Shown here piece by piece: positions 15,326 to 22,768 of a DNA stretch of 64,000 nucleotides (position 1 is its first letter; each line of letters begins with the position of its first letter). The stretch is from Palsa-465 sp963800475 (lineage in GTDB: Bacteria; Actinomycetota; Thermoleophilia; Solirubrobacterales; Solirubrobacteraceae): the NCBI GenBank assembly GCA_963800475.1, contig CAWDAZ010000003.1, positions 186,001 to 250,000 of the forward strand, in the 5' to 3' direction. The translations under genes and the position numbers were made by a program. Under the pieces are notes generated by a model. It worked only from the letters and a program-made list of their open reading frames with translations. It was not told where the DNA came from and did no database searches.

Positions 15326-16069
15326 ATGGACGTCTCCGAGAGCAGCTTCCAAGCGGCCGTCATCGAGCGCTCTCAGGAGCTGCCGGTGGTGGTCGACTTC
15401 TGGGCGGACTGGTGCGGGCCGTGCCGGCAGCTGACGCCGGCGCTCGAGCGCGCCGCCGCAGACCGGGCGGGCCGGCTCGAGCTGGCGAAGGTCGACGTCG
15501 ATGCCAATCCGGAGCTGGCGCGGACGTACCGCGTTCAGGGCATCCCGGCCGTCAAGGCGTTCCGTGACGGCGAGGTGGTCGCCGAGTTCGTGGGCGTGCA
15601 GCCGCCGGCTGCGGTCGAGCGGTTCATGGACTCGCTCGTGCCCTCCGAGGCCGACGCGCTGGTGCAGCTCGGGGACGAGCAGTCACTGCGCCGCGCACTC
15701 GAGCTCGAGCCCGGTCGTGCCGACGCCGCCGTCCCGCTCGCACGCCTGCTGCTCGACCGGGGTGAGCCCGACGAGGCACTGTCGATCGTCTCAAATGTGG
15801 CCGGCAGCTTCGCGGCCGACGGCCTGGCCGCGAGGATCGGGCTGGAGCGCGATCCGGCGCTCGAAGCGCTGGAGCTCGGGCCGGCGTTCGCGGCGGTCGA
15901 CGCGGGCAAAGTGAAGGAGGCGCTCGACCGCCTGATCGAGGCGCTCCCGTCCGCCGACGGAGCCAAGGAGGACATCCGCCGGGTGGTCGTCGGGCTGCTC
16001 GACGAGCTCGGCGTCGACGACCCGCTCGCGCGCGAGTACCGACGCCGGCTCGCCTCCGCGCTCTACTGA
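15326..16069 (+). CDS. Thioredoxin-like protein with C-terminal TPR-like domain (CnoX/YbbN type)
   Basis: The 247-aa protein has an N-terminal thioredoxin fold with the intact redox motif WCGPC (29-33) and the cis-Pro in GIPAV. A helical tetratricopeptide-like region follows (about 112-240: 'ALELEPGRADAAVPLARLLLDRGEPDEALSIV'). This is the architecture of E. coli CnoX/YbbN, a chaperedoxin that hands proteins to GroEL/DnaK and forms mixed disulfides. Unlike E. coli CnoX, which has SXXC, both active-site cysteines are kept here, so oxidoreductase activity is likely. It is probably transcribed alone from a leaderless promoter. Confidence 0.88.
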   Translation: MDVSESSFQAAVIERSQELPVVVDFWADWCGPCRQLTPALERAAADRAGRLELAKVDVDANPELARTYRVQGIPAVKAFRDGEVVAEFVGVQPPAAVERFMDSLVPSEADALVQLGDEQSLRRALELEPGRADAAVPLARLLLDRGEPDEALSIVSNVAGSFAADGLAARIGLERDPALEALELGPAFAAVDAGKVKEALDRLIEALPSADGAKEDIRRVVVGLLDELGVDDPLAREYRRRLASALY

Positions 16070-16112
16070 CCCAGATTCCGCGTTTCGCGAGGCCCTGAGG
16101 AGCCTTGCGAGC

Positions 16113-16628
16113 GTGATCTTTTTCGCCGAAACGGGTATCCAGTTGGGCAGCATGGGCGATCGAGACGCGGGGTTCAGCCATTCTTATCCGGCGGTTGCCG
16201 AGTCGGTCCCGAGCGTCCGCACGGCGCTGACCGAGTTTGCCGCCGAGGCTGGTGTCGCCGGAGCTCCGCTCGAGGCGATCCGCCTGACCGTGTCGGAGGC
16301 GGTCACCAACTGCGTGCTTCACGCGTACAGCGGCACCGCCGGCACGATCCATGTCACCGGCTCGCGGGTCGGCGGCGAATTCTGGCTGTTCGTCGCCGAC
16401 GACGGCAGCGGGCTGCGTCCGCGCGGCCCCCACAGCGGCCTCGGGCTGGGCCTCGCCCTGATCGCTCAGCTCGCCGACGACTTTCAGATCCTGAGCCGCT
16501 CGACGGGCGGCACGGAGCTTTGGATCCAGTTCAAGCTCGTCGGTCGCGAGCAGCCGGAGCAGAACCGCGGGCGGGCCAAGTGCCGTCAGCGGCGCGGGTC
16601 GGTCTCCTCGGCGACCGTCCCCGCCTGA
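16113..16628 (+). CDS. HATPase-domain anti-sigma-factor-type serine kinase (RsbW/SpoIIAB-like)
   Basis: The 171-aa protein is a single GHKL ATPase domain: N-box SEAVTNCVLHAY with Asn66, G1-box VADDGSGL (Asp97) and G2-box GLGLGLALIAQL. There is no sensor or dimerisation domain, as in RsbW/SpoIIAB switch kinases that bind sigma factors or phosphorylate anti-anti-sigma partners. No partner sigma or STAS gene is adjacent. The start is GTG 16113 (GAGGAG 10 bases before) or ATG 16152 (TATCCA 10 bases before). The last 43 bases overlap the convergent small gene. Confidence 0.82.
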   Translation: MIFFAETGIQLGSMGDRDAGFSHSYPAVAESVPSVRTALTEFAAEAGVAGAPLEAIRLTVSEAVTNCVLHAYSGTAGTIHVTGSRVGGEFWLFVADDGSGLRPRGPHSGLGLGLALIAQLADDFQILSRSTGGTELWIQFKLVGREQPEQNRGRAKCRQRRGSVSSATVPA

Positions 16629-16930
16629 TCGCGCTTCTCGACGATCACGTAGCCGGGGCGGACATCGATCACGTGCTCGATGTCGGGGCGCTGGTGCCCG
16701 GGCACGACGATGAAGCGGCGCGGGTTCGCCCGGACCGACTCGTACCCGTTGACGCTCAGCTCGAGCAGCTCGTTGCAGCCGAGCTGCGCACACTCGCATC
16801 TGAAGCTGATCGGGCTGTCCTCCTCGCCCGGCCACTGCCCCCGCTCGATCCCCTCGTTGACCTGCCGGAACACGGCTTCGTTCGCGCCTAGACGCGCCTG
16901 GCTCTCGTCGCGCAAGTCCTCGATCTCCAC
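16586..16930 (-). CDS. Small conserved protein with CxC..C motif
   Basis: I do not assign the 114-aa product to a named family. The N-terminal half is helical and charged (ARLGANEAVFRQVNEGI). The centre has three closely spaced cysteines in FRCECAQLGCNELLELS that suggest metal binding. The rest is a beta-rich 'RFIVVPGHQRPDIEHVIDVRPGYVIVEK'. GTG 16930 lies 3 bases after the DUF47 stop, so the two are co-transcribed. Its 3' end overlaps the convergent HATPase gene by 43 bases. Confidence 0.6.
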   Translation of the reverse strand: MEIEDLRDESQARLGANEAVFRQVNEGIERGQWPGEEDSPISFRCECAQLGCNELLELSVNGYESVRANPRRFIVVPGHQRPDIEHVIDVRPGYVIVEKRDQAGTVAEETDPRR

Positions 16931-16933
16931 CGG

Positions 16934-17560
16934 CTAGGAGTTCTTGATGACGATTCCCTCGAGGATGTAGGCGGCCCGCTCGGTCGAGTCGATCGCGTTC
17001 TCGAGACGCTCGAAGATGTCCTTCCAGCGGATCACGACCATCGGGTCGATGCCGACCTCGAACAGTGACGCGATCGCCTCGCGCACGATCCGGTCCGCGT
17101 CGTTCTCGAGCCGGTGCACCTCCACCGTGTGGTCGCTGATGTCCTTGAAACCCCTGACTTGCGGGATGGCTCTAGAGATCTCTGCGGTGGCCGAGCGGAG
17201 CACGCCGGCGAGTCGCTGGGCCTGGACCATCGGTGCCTCGATCCGATAAAGCCCCAGGTAATCGGCGACTTCTTCGGTGTAGTCGACAATGTCGTCGAGC
17301 GCCGACGCGAGCTGCAGGATGTCCTCGCGGTCGATCGGGGTAACGAACGTTTGGTTGAGACGGCGGATGATCTCGTGGGTGATCTGGTCCCCGTCACGCT
17401 CGCAGCCGAGGATGTCCTGGGCCAGGCCGCGGCGCTCCGGATACTCCGCCAGCATCTCGTCGAGCAGCCGCGCCGCACGCGAGAGATTGGAACCGGCGCG
17501 CTCGAACAGGTCGAAGAATTCCTTGTCGGTCCCTCGGAGAAAGTTCGCAATCGAGGTCAT
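16934..17560 (-). CDS. PhoU-like DUF47 family protein
   Basis: The 208-aa all-helical protein matches the DUF47/TIGR00153 family of PhoU relatives, with the repeated acidic metal-binding helices ('LDDIVDYTEEVADYL' about residues 88-102, 'RLENDADRIVREAI' about 150-163). Such proteins normally sit beside a Pit-type phosphate transporter and regulate it; no pit gene is in this window. The ATG is preceded by GGAGGAG with 6-base spacing, and TATGCT at 17577-17582 (minus strand) may be its -10. The CxC protein gene follows directly. Confidence 0.88.
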   Translation of the reverse strand: MTSIANFLRGTDKEFFDLFERAGSNLSRAARLLDEMLAEYPERRGLAQDILGCERDGDQITHEIIRRLNQTFVTPIDREDILQLASALDDIVDYTEEVADYLGLYRIEAPMVQAQRLAGVLRSATAEISRAIPQVRGFKDISDHTVEVHRLENDADRIVREAIASLFEVGIDPMVVIRWKDIFERLENAIDSTERAAYILEGIVIKNS

Positions 17561-17576
17561 GGCGCGCTCCTCCGCA

Positions 17577-17582
17577 GCATAC
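17577..17582 (-). promoter_or_regulatory. Candidate -10 box for the DUF47 gene
   Basis: TATGCT on the minus strand precedes the GGAGGAG ribosome-binding site and ATG 17560, giving a short leader rather than a leaderless start. Confidence 0.35.
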
Positions 17583-17614
17583 GCCGCGGGCTACCCCAAA
17601 GGCCAGCGTTTCCG

Positions 17615-18673
17615 TTACACGGACAGGGTCAATTGTTCGAGCGAGCGCGCTTCGCCGTGCTCGAGGCCGGCCACGCGGACGCCCAGCAGCCGCACGGGCC
17701 GGCTCGGCGCAAACCGCCTCAGCAGCTCGAGCGCCACCGGAGTCACGTCCTCGGCGGCGGCGACCGGCCGCGGGAGCGTCCGGGCGCGGGTATGCGTCGA
17801 GAAGTCGTCGAGCCGGATCTTGATCCCGATCGTCCGCCCGCGGCGCCGCTGGGCGGTCAGCGTCTCGCACAGCCGCCGCGTGAGCTGCTCGAGAATCCGC
17901 TCGAGCGCGGCGACCTCGGAGATGTCGCGGTCGAAGGTCGTCTCACGGGACTCCGACACGACCTTCCGCTCCTGAGTGACCGGGCTCGAGTCCTCGAACC
18001 GCGCCCGGCGCTGGAGCTCCGCGGCCATCCGCGTGCCGAACAGGCCGGTGAGCAGCTCTCTGGGCGCCGCGGTGAGCTCGGCGAGCGTCCTGATCCTGCG
18101 TGCCGCCAGCCGCTCGACGGTCTTCGGGCCGATCCCGGGGATCAGCCCGCACGGAGACGACGCGAACCGTGCGCACGCCTCCGCGCGGGTCAGGACCACG
18201 AACCCCCGCGGCTTCTCGGCATCCGAGGCGACCTTCGCGACCAGCTTGCTGGGCCCGACCCCTACCGAGCAGCCGAGCCCGGTCTCACGCTCGATCTCGG
18301 CGCTCACCAGCCGCGCTGCAGCGTGCGGTGCGGGTAAGCCGGTGAGCTCCGCGTAGACCTCGTCGAGGCCGACCACCTCCACCTGCTCGAAGTGGCTGCG
18401 GACGATCGACATCACCTGCCGGGACGCCCCCCGGTAGTACGGGAAGTCGGGAGCCAGGAAGACCCCATCCGGGCACAGCCGGCGGGCTCGGGCGGCGGGC
18501 ATCGCCGACCCCACCCCGAACCGGCGCGCCTCATAGGAGGCGGTCGTCACGACCGAGCGGGGGCCGGTGCCCGCGACGATCACGGGCAGGCCCCTCAGCT
18601 CGGGGCGGCGGCGCAACTCGACGGACACGTAGAACGCGTCCATGTCGAGGTGCGCAACGCTGCGCTCGAGCAT
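17615..18673 (-). CDS. dinB: DNA polymerase IV (Y-family translesion polymerase)
   Basis: The 352-aa enzyme copies damaged DNA with low fidelity. Catalytic carboxylates are visible in AHLDMDAFYVSVE (Asp10) and GLDEVYAEL (Asp104, Glu105), where the family's SIDE is GLDE. The helix-hairpin-helix thumb (LIPGIGPKTVERLAARRIRTLAEL) and the little-finger domain are complete. The protein ends in EQLTLSV, which resembles a degenerate beta-clamp-binding motif. The start is ATG 18673, 7 bases after a -10-like TACGCT. No LexA-type box is visible upstream. Confidence 0.93.
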   Translation of the reverse strand: MLERSVAHLDMDAFYVSVELRRRPELRGLPVIVAGTGPRSVVTTASYEARRFGVGSAMPAARARRLCPDGVFLAPDFPYYRGASRQVMSIVRSHFEQVEVVGLDEVYAELTGLPAPHAAARLVSAEIERETGLGCSVGVGPSKLVAKVASDAEKPRGFVVLTRAEACARFASSPCGLIPGIGPKTVERLAARRIRTLAELTAAPRELLTGLFGTRMAAELQRRARFEDSSPVTQERKVVSESRETTFDRDISEVAALERILEQLTRRLCETLTAQRRRGRTIGIKIRLDDFSTHTRARTLPRPVAAAEDVTPVALELLRRFAPSRPVRLLGVRVAGLEHGEARSLEQLTLSV

Positions 18674-18680
18674 CGAGCGC

Positions 18681-18686
18681 AGCGTA
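18681..18686 (-). promoter_or_regulatory. Candidate -10 box of a leaderless dinB promoter
   Basis: TACGCT on the minus strand ends exactly 7 bases before ATG 18673. The same hexamer and spacing occur before the gene at 21761. Confidence 0.45.
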
Positions 18687-18704
18687 GGTGCCGCCCCAGA
18701 CGGC

Positions 18705-19418
18705 TCAGGCTGACGACCAGACCGTCTGAACGCCGTCGAAGCCGAGCGCGCCGGCGGTGTTCTGGTTCAGGTCCCACTCGCGACCGCCAACGAACGGCCC
18801 GCGGTCGTCGACGGTCGCCGTGACCCGCCGGCCGCCGTACACGAACGTGACCTTCGAGCCGCACGGGAGCGTGCGGTTGGCGACGCCGTAGGTGGCGTGG
18901 AAGCCACAGGCGGTGCCGCCGCCGTCGCTGTACCACGACGCGACCGACTCACGGAACACGGTCAGCCCGCCGGCCGATGCCGACACCGCCGGCGTGCCGG
19001 GGCCGCCGCCGACGACCACGCGCAGCGCCTGGCCGCCGAGATCGTTCGCGGTGTACCGGACCCGGAAGCGACCGTGGCGGCCGGTCTGGGAGCTGGCGAC
19101 CGTGTTCCAGCCATGGCCGCGGCCGGCTTCGAGCCGGACCCGGCGCCACGGCAGGCCCGGAGCGACGTGCCCGCGGAGGGTGATCGTCGAGCCGCTGAGC
19201 GCGTCGATCGAGCGCGAGCGGACATGGACGCGCGCGATTGTCGCGCGCGGGCCGGTTCCGCCCGAGGAGTGTGGATTGGCGGTTCGGGACGCCTTCGGTG
19301 CCGCCGCGCCCGTCGCGCTAGTCACGAGCGCCGCCGCCGAGGCGGGAATTGCAAGCGTCAGCGCGCCGACAGCCACATAGGCAAGGCGCGGTTCGCGCAG
19401 GACTCGCCTGCGTTTCAT
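18705..19418 (-). CDS. Secreted RlpA-like double-psi beta-barrel protein
   Basis: The 237-aa protein has a basic N-terminus and hydrophobic signal segment (about 12-38), an Ig/FN-like middle (about 60-150) and a C-terminal RlpA-like DPBB domain. That domain runs ASWYSDGGGTACGFHATYG, LPCGSKVTFVYGGRRV, VDDRGPFVGGREWDL. RlpA proteins cut or bind denuded peptidoglycan glycans. The conserved Asp of the DRGPF motif is present, so lytic activity is possible. The ribosome-binding site AGGAGGTCC is near-perfect. A c-di-AMP riboswitch precedes it, which links wall remodelling to the c-di-AMP signal. Confidence 0.88.
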   Translation of the reverse strand: MKRRRVLREPRLAYVAVGALTLAIPASAAALVTSATGAAAPKASRTANPHSSGGTGPRATIARVHVRSRSIDALSGSTITLRGHVAPGLPWRRVRLEAGRGHGWNTVASSQTGRHGRFRVRYTANDLGGQALRVVVGGGPGTPAVSASAGGLTVFRESVASWYSDGGGTACGFHATYGVANRTLPCGSKVTFVYGGRRVTATVDDRGPFVGGREWDLNQNTAGALGFDGVQTVWSSA

Positions 19419-19435
19419 CAGGGACCTCCTGGTGT

Positions 19436-19628
19436 TCTTCGACCACGCGCCTACGGGTTAGCTGTCGGGCTCGCGGCTTGATCCGAGCGCGTGTGCGCCG
19501 GTTTGCCGCTACGGCCGCGCGAGATCGCTTCTCAAGGCGGCCGATTCGCCCCGTCCGGATGGAAGACAACACACCCGGAAATGGGTCCCCGCTCGTCCCC
19601 GCACCGAGCGGAGACGACTCGGCAGATC
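19436..19628 (-). promoter_or_regulatory. c-di-AMP riboswitch (ydaO-yuaA class) upstream of the RlpA-like gene
   Basis: On the minus strand three conserved ydaO segments occur in order: GGGGACCCA (19582-19590), GGGGCGAATCGG (19541-19552), and CCGACAGCTAACCCGTAGGC (19449-19468), the last almost identical to the 3' core of characterised ydaO aptamers (CCCGACAGCUAAC). A P1 helix can form between TGCC near 19625 and GGCG near 19448. The aptamer ends about 15 bases before the AGGAGGTCC ribosome-binding site. Actinobacterial members of this class often control wall hydrolases; binding usually turns expression off. Outer boundaries are approximate. Confidence 0.85.
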
Positions 19629-19669
19629 GAATCGACCCGATGAGGATGCCCGGCTGAGGGGGAAATTAG

Positions 19670-19685
19670 TGTGAGTCGGGTCACA
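19670..19685. promoter_or_regulatory. CRP/FNR-type operator palindrome
   Basis: TGTGA-GTCGGG-TCACA is an exact match to the CRP consensus TGTGA-N6-TCACA. It lies 19 bases upstream of the wax ester synthase ATG (19705) and about 40 bases upstream of the c-di-AMP aptamer on the other strand. For the plus-strand gene, overlap with the promoter spacer fits repression. For the rlpA-like gene it sits in the probable promoter region. The regulator is inferred; no crp gene is in the window. Confidence 0.6.
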
Positions 19686-19704
19686 TCATGCAAAAATCGT
19701 CCCG

Positions 19705-21162
19705 ATGACCGATGCGAACCGCCTGACGGCACTTGACAGCTCGTTCCTGCATATCGAGCGCGGTGGCGCGCACATGCACGTCGCCGCATGCGCGACGTTC
19801 GAGGGGACGCCGCCGTCGCACGAGGAACTGATCGACGCGATCGGCTCGCGGCTGCACCTGGTCCCGCGCTACCGCCAGCGGCTCGCGTTCGTGCCGTTCG
19901 GCCAGGGCCGGCCGGTGTGGGTCGACGATCCGCATTTCAACCCCGCCTACCACGTCCGTCACACGGCCCTCCCCGCGCCGGGCGACGAGGAGCAGCTGCG
20001 CCGGCTGACCGGGCGGGTGTTCTCGCAGGCGCTCGACCGCTCCAAGCCGCTCTGGGAGGTGTGGCTCGTGGAAGGCCTCTCCGGCGGCCGGTTCGCGCTG
20101 CTGTCGAAGACCCACCACGCGCTCGTCGACGGGATCTCCGGCGTCGACATCATCACGGTGCTGTTCGACGCGTCCCCGGAGCCGATGCCCGTCGCTCCGC
20201 CCGACCACGAATGGGTGGCCCACCCGCTCCCCCATGACGCGCAGCTGCTGGCCGACGCGCTGCTCGAGCGCGCAACCGTGCCGGGGGAGATCGTCAGGGG
20301 GATCCGCGCCGCGTTGCGTGGGCCGCGAGCGGTCGCCAAGCGAGTGTCCTCGGCGCTGGTCGGAGTCGGCGCGATGGCCTGGGCGGGGCTCCAGCCGGCC
20401 CCGCCGAGCATCTTCAACGTGCCCGTCGGACCGCACCGGCGCTTCACCTGGGTGCGAGGCGAGCTCGGGCAGTTCAAGGCGATCAAGAACGAGCTCGGCG
20501 GGACCGTCAACGACGTCGTCCTGGCGGTGGTGACCGGCGCGCTCGGCCGCTACATGCGCCTCCACGGCGAGGCCACCGACGCCGTCGAGCTACGGGCGAT
20601 GGTGCCGATGTCCACGCGCGCCGACATCGAGCGAGGCGCGCTCGGCAACCGCGTCACCGCGATGTGGGCGCCGCTGCCGGTCGGGATCACCGACCCGATC
20701 AAGCGCTTGAACGCGATCAGCGCGGAGATGCGGGTGCTGAAGGAATCAGGCCAGGCCGTCGGCGCCGAGGTGCTGACCGCGCTGTCCGGGTTCGCTCCCC
20801 CGACGATCGTCTCACAAGCCTCGCGGCTGGCGGCCAGACAGCGCCTGTTCAACCTCGTCGTCACGAACGTCCCGGGGCCGCAGACGCCGCTATACCTGCT
20901 GGGCCGGCGCCTCGACGCGATCTTCCCGATGGTCCCGCTGACCAGCAACACCGCGCTCGGGATCGCGATCATGAGCTACGACGGTCAGCTCAACTTCGGG
21001 CTTACGACCGACTACGACGGCCTTCCCGACGTGGAGGTGCTCGCCGAGGAGCTGCGCTCCGCGATCGCAGAGCTCGCCGGGGCGGCCGGCGTGCCGGCGC
21101 CGAGCGGGCCGAACGGCGGACGCCGCCGGTCGTCGACACGAGCGGTGCGCCTGGCCAAGTGA
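19705..21162 (+). CDS. Wax ester synthase/diacylglycerol acyltransferase (WS/DGAT)
   Basis: The 485-aa enzyme joins acyl-CoA to a fatty alcohol or diacylglycerol for storage lipid synthesis at the membrane. The active-site motif HHALVDG (137-143) and family segments such as LDSSFLHIE (10-18) and the later 'NDVVLAVVTGAL' and 'NVPGP' are present. Length and order match TIGR02946. There is no Shine-Dalgarno, so translation may be leaderless. A CRP-type palindrome is just upstream. Its stop overlaps a 47-codon membrane-peptide gene (GTGA). Confidence 0.92.
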   Translation: MTDANRLTALDSSFLHIERGGAHMHVAACATFEGTPPSHEELIDAIGSRLHLVPRYRQRLAFVPFGQGRPVWVDDPHFNPAYHVRHTALPAPGDEEQLRRLTGRVFSQALDRSKPLWEVWLVEGLSGGRFALLSKTHHALVDGISGVDIITVLFDASPEPMPVAPPDHEWVAHPLPHDAQLLADALLERATVPGEIVRGIRAALRGPRAVAKRVSSALVGVGAMAWAGLQPAPPSIFNVPVGPHRRFTWVRGELGQFKAIKNELGGTVNDVVLAVVTGALGRYMRLHGEATDAVELRAMVPMSTRADIERGALGNRVTAMWAPLPVGITDPIKRLNAISAEMRVLKESGQAVGAEVLTALSGFAPPTIVSQASRLAARQRLFNLVVTNVPGPQTPLYLLGRRLDAIFPMVPLTSNTALGIAIMSYDGQLNFGLTTDYDGLPDVEVLAEELRSAIAELAGAAGVPAPSGPNGGRRRSSTRAVRLAK

Positions 21163-21302
21163 CGATCCTCGAGCGCGTCGCGATCGTGCTCGTGTCGCTG
21201 GCGCTCGCGGTCGGGCTGATCGCCGTGTTGTCGGGGTACTTCGCCGACCACGACGCGGCGAGCGTCACTTCGAGCCACCGCGCTCCGGCTAAGGCTCCCT
21301 GA
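21159..21302 (+). CDS. Small single-span membrane protein coupled to the wax ester synthase
   Basis: A GTG at 21159 overlaps the WS/DGAT stop as GTGA and opens a 47-codon frame. The product has one strong hydrophobic span (about residues 5-27, with VAIVLVSLALAVGLIAVLSG) and a short polar tail. It resembles no known family. The overlap is the same type used by real gene pairs in this window, which supports translation. Its last 14 bases overlap the convergent thioesterase gene. A role as a membrane partner of the synthase is a guess from position. Confidence 0.5.
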   Translation: MTILERVAIVLVSLALAVGLIAVLSGYFADHDAASVTSSHRAPAKAP

Positions 21303-21687
21303 CCGCGATCGTCATCCGGGTGAGCACGCACAGGCGGCCCTGGTCGTCCGCCATCTCGACCTCCCACACCCAGGTGGTCCGCCCGCGATGCTTGCGGACC
21401 GCGGTCGCGTGGATCGTGCCGTCCGTGATCGGCCTCAGGAAGCTCGTCTGATTCGAGAGCCCGGTCGCGCGCTTGCCGTCGGCGCTGACGCCGACCGCGG
21501 TCGCGATCGACGCAAGGCTCTCGGCGATCGCCGCGTACACGCCGCCGTGCACCAGCCCCATCGGCTGCTTGAGCTCGTCGCGAACCCGCACCCGGGCGCG
21601 GGCCACCGCGTCGGCGATCTCGAGCAGCTCGAGCCCGTACAGGCCGTCGAACCCCGGCAGTGAGGCGGTTGGCGCTGAGTCGCTCAC
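21289..21687 (-). CDS. PaaI-family hotdog-fold thioesterase
   Basis: The 132-aa protein has the PaaI/DUF4442-like hotdog pattern: 'MGLVHGGVYAAIAES' around the central helix (residues 43-57), with His47-Gly-Gly, and strands 'ATGLSNQTSFLRPITDGTIHATA'. Members hydrolyse aryl- or acyl-CoA thioesters in the cytoplasm. The start is GTG 21687, with TAAGGT 9 bases upstream. It is convergent with and slightly overlaps the small membrane-protein gene. The substrate is not evident; proximity to WS/DGAT makes acyl-CoA turnover plausible. Confidence 0.82.
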   Translation of the reverse strand: MSDSAPTASLPGFDGLYGLELLEIADAVARARVRVRDELKQPMGLVHGGVYAAIAESLASIATAVGVSADGKRATGLSNQTSFLRPITDGTIHATAVRKHRGRTTWVWEVEMADDQGRLCVLTRMTIAVREP

Positions 21688-21747
21688 GGGCGCGAGACCT
21701 TATTGACTTCCTAGGTTCAGACCGCCTCATCCGGGCTTTAGGTGCTT

Positions 21748-21753
21748 TACGCT
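21748..21753 (+). promoter_or_regulatory. Candidate -10 box of a leaderless promoter for the HTH/RskA-like gene
   Basis: TACGCT ends 7 bases before ATG 21761, the same hexamer and spacing as at dinB. There is no ribosome-binding site. Confidence 0.45.
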
Positions 21754-21760
21754 AAGCGCG

Positions 21761-22768
21761 ATGGCGTCGCTCGACAGCCTTCCCCCCGATCAGCGGGCGG
21801 TCCTCGAACTGGTGCTGCGCCGTGGCCGTAGCTACGACGAGATCGCCGCGCTGCTCTCGATCGACCGCGCCGGCGTCCGCGAGCGGGCGCTGGCGGCGTT
21901 CGACGCGCTGGGCCCGCGCACCGGGGTTGCTCCCGAGCGCCGTGGGCTGATCACCGACTACCTGCTCGGGGCCCTGCCGGGGCGCGTCGCCGACGACGTC
22001 CGCGACCATCTCGCCGGCTCGCCGAGCGAGCGCGCGTGGGCGCGCGTCGTCGCCTCAGAGCTGCAGCCGCTCGCATCCGAGCCGCTTCCCGAGATCCCCG
22101 TCGACCCGGGACCCCGCGATCAGGCGCCGCAGCCGGCGGTCGTTGCCGCCGAGCCCCCCGCGGTCGAACCCGCGCGCCCAGCCGGTGAGCGGCGCGCTCC
22201 GCGCTCCAAGCCGGCGGGCGCTCGCAGCTCGCGGACCGGCGGCGCGCTGCTGCTCGCGGCCGGCGCCGCGATCGTGCTCGCGGTGGTGCTGGTGCTGTTG
22301 CTGAGCGGCGGCTCGAGCAAGAAGCCCGCGACCGCCGCCTCGGCCGGCACGCGCACGACCCCAACCTCGACCTCGGGCGCGACCGGCGCCACCGGGGCCT
22401 CGGGGACGACCCCGCAGGTGGTTGCTCAGATCAACCTCAATCCGCCGTCAGGCGGCTCCGCCAAGGGGATCGCCGAGGTGCTCCGCGAGCAGGGCAAGAC
22501 CGGAATCGCGATCGTCGCCCAGGGGCTGACCCCGAATACCAAGAAGCCGCCGAACGCTTACGCCGTGTGGCTCTACAACTCCCCGACCGACAGCCGCATC
22601 CTTGGGTTCGTGAACCCCGGCGTCGGCACCAACGGACGCCTGCAGACCGCCGGCGGGCTGCCAACCAACGCCGCGCACTTCCAGAAGCTGCTGGTGACGC
22701 TCGAGTCGCAGTCGAACCCGAAGTCCCCCGGGACGATCATCCTCGAGGGCGCGCTCAGCGGGGTGTGA
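21761..22768 (+). CDS. Membrane protein with sigma-region-4-like HTH, one TM span and RskA-like C-terminal domain
   Basis: The 335-aa protein starts with a helix-turn-helix of the sigma-70 region 4 kind ('LPPDQRAVLELVLRRGRSYDEIAALLSI', residues 6-33). A helical zf-HC2-like region without cysteines follows (ITDYLLGALPG.. VRDHL). Then come a Pro/Ala linker, one membrane span (about 160-185) and an extracytoplasmic domain like the C-terminal part of anti-sigma factor K/RskA ('YAVWLYNSPTDSRILGFV'). It may regulate transcription from the membrane without a separate sigma partner. This interpretation is inferred. Confidence 0.7.
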   Translation: MASLDSLPPDQRAVLELVLRRGRSYDEIAALLSIDRAGVRERALAAFDALGPRTGVAPERRGLITDYLLGALPGRVADDVRDHLAGSPSERAWARVVASELQPLASEPLPEIPVDPGPRDQAPQPAVVAAEPPAVEPARPAGERRAPRSKPAGARSSRTGGALLLAAGAAIVLAVVLVLLLSGGSSKKPATAASAGTRTTPTSTSGATGATGASGTTPQVVAQINLNPPSGGSAKGIAEVLREQGKTGIAIVAQGLTPNTKKPPNAYAVWLYNSPTDSRILGFVNPGVGTNGRLQTAGGLPTNAAHFQKLLVTLESQSNPKSPGTIILEGALSGV

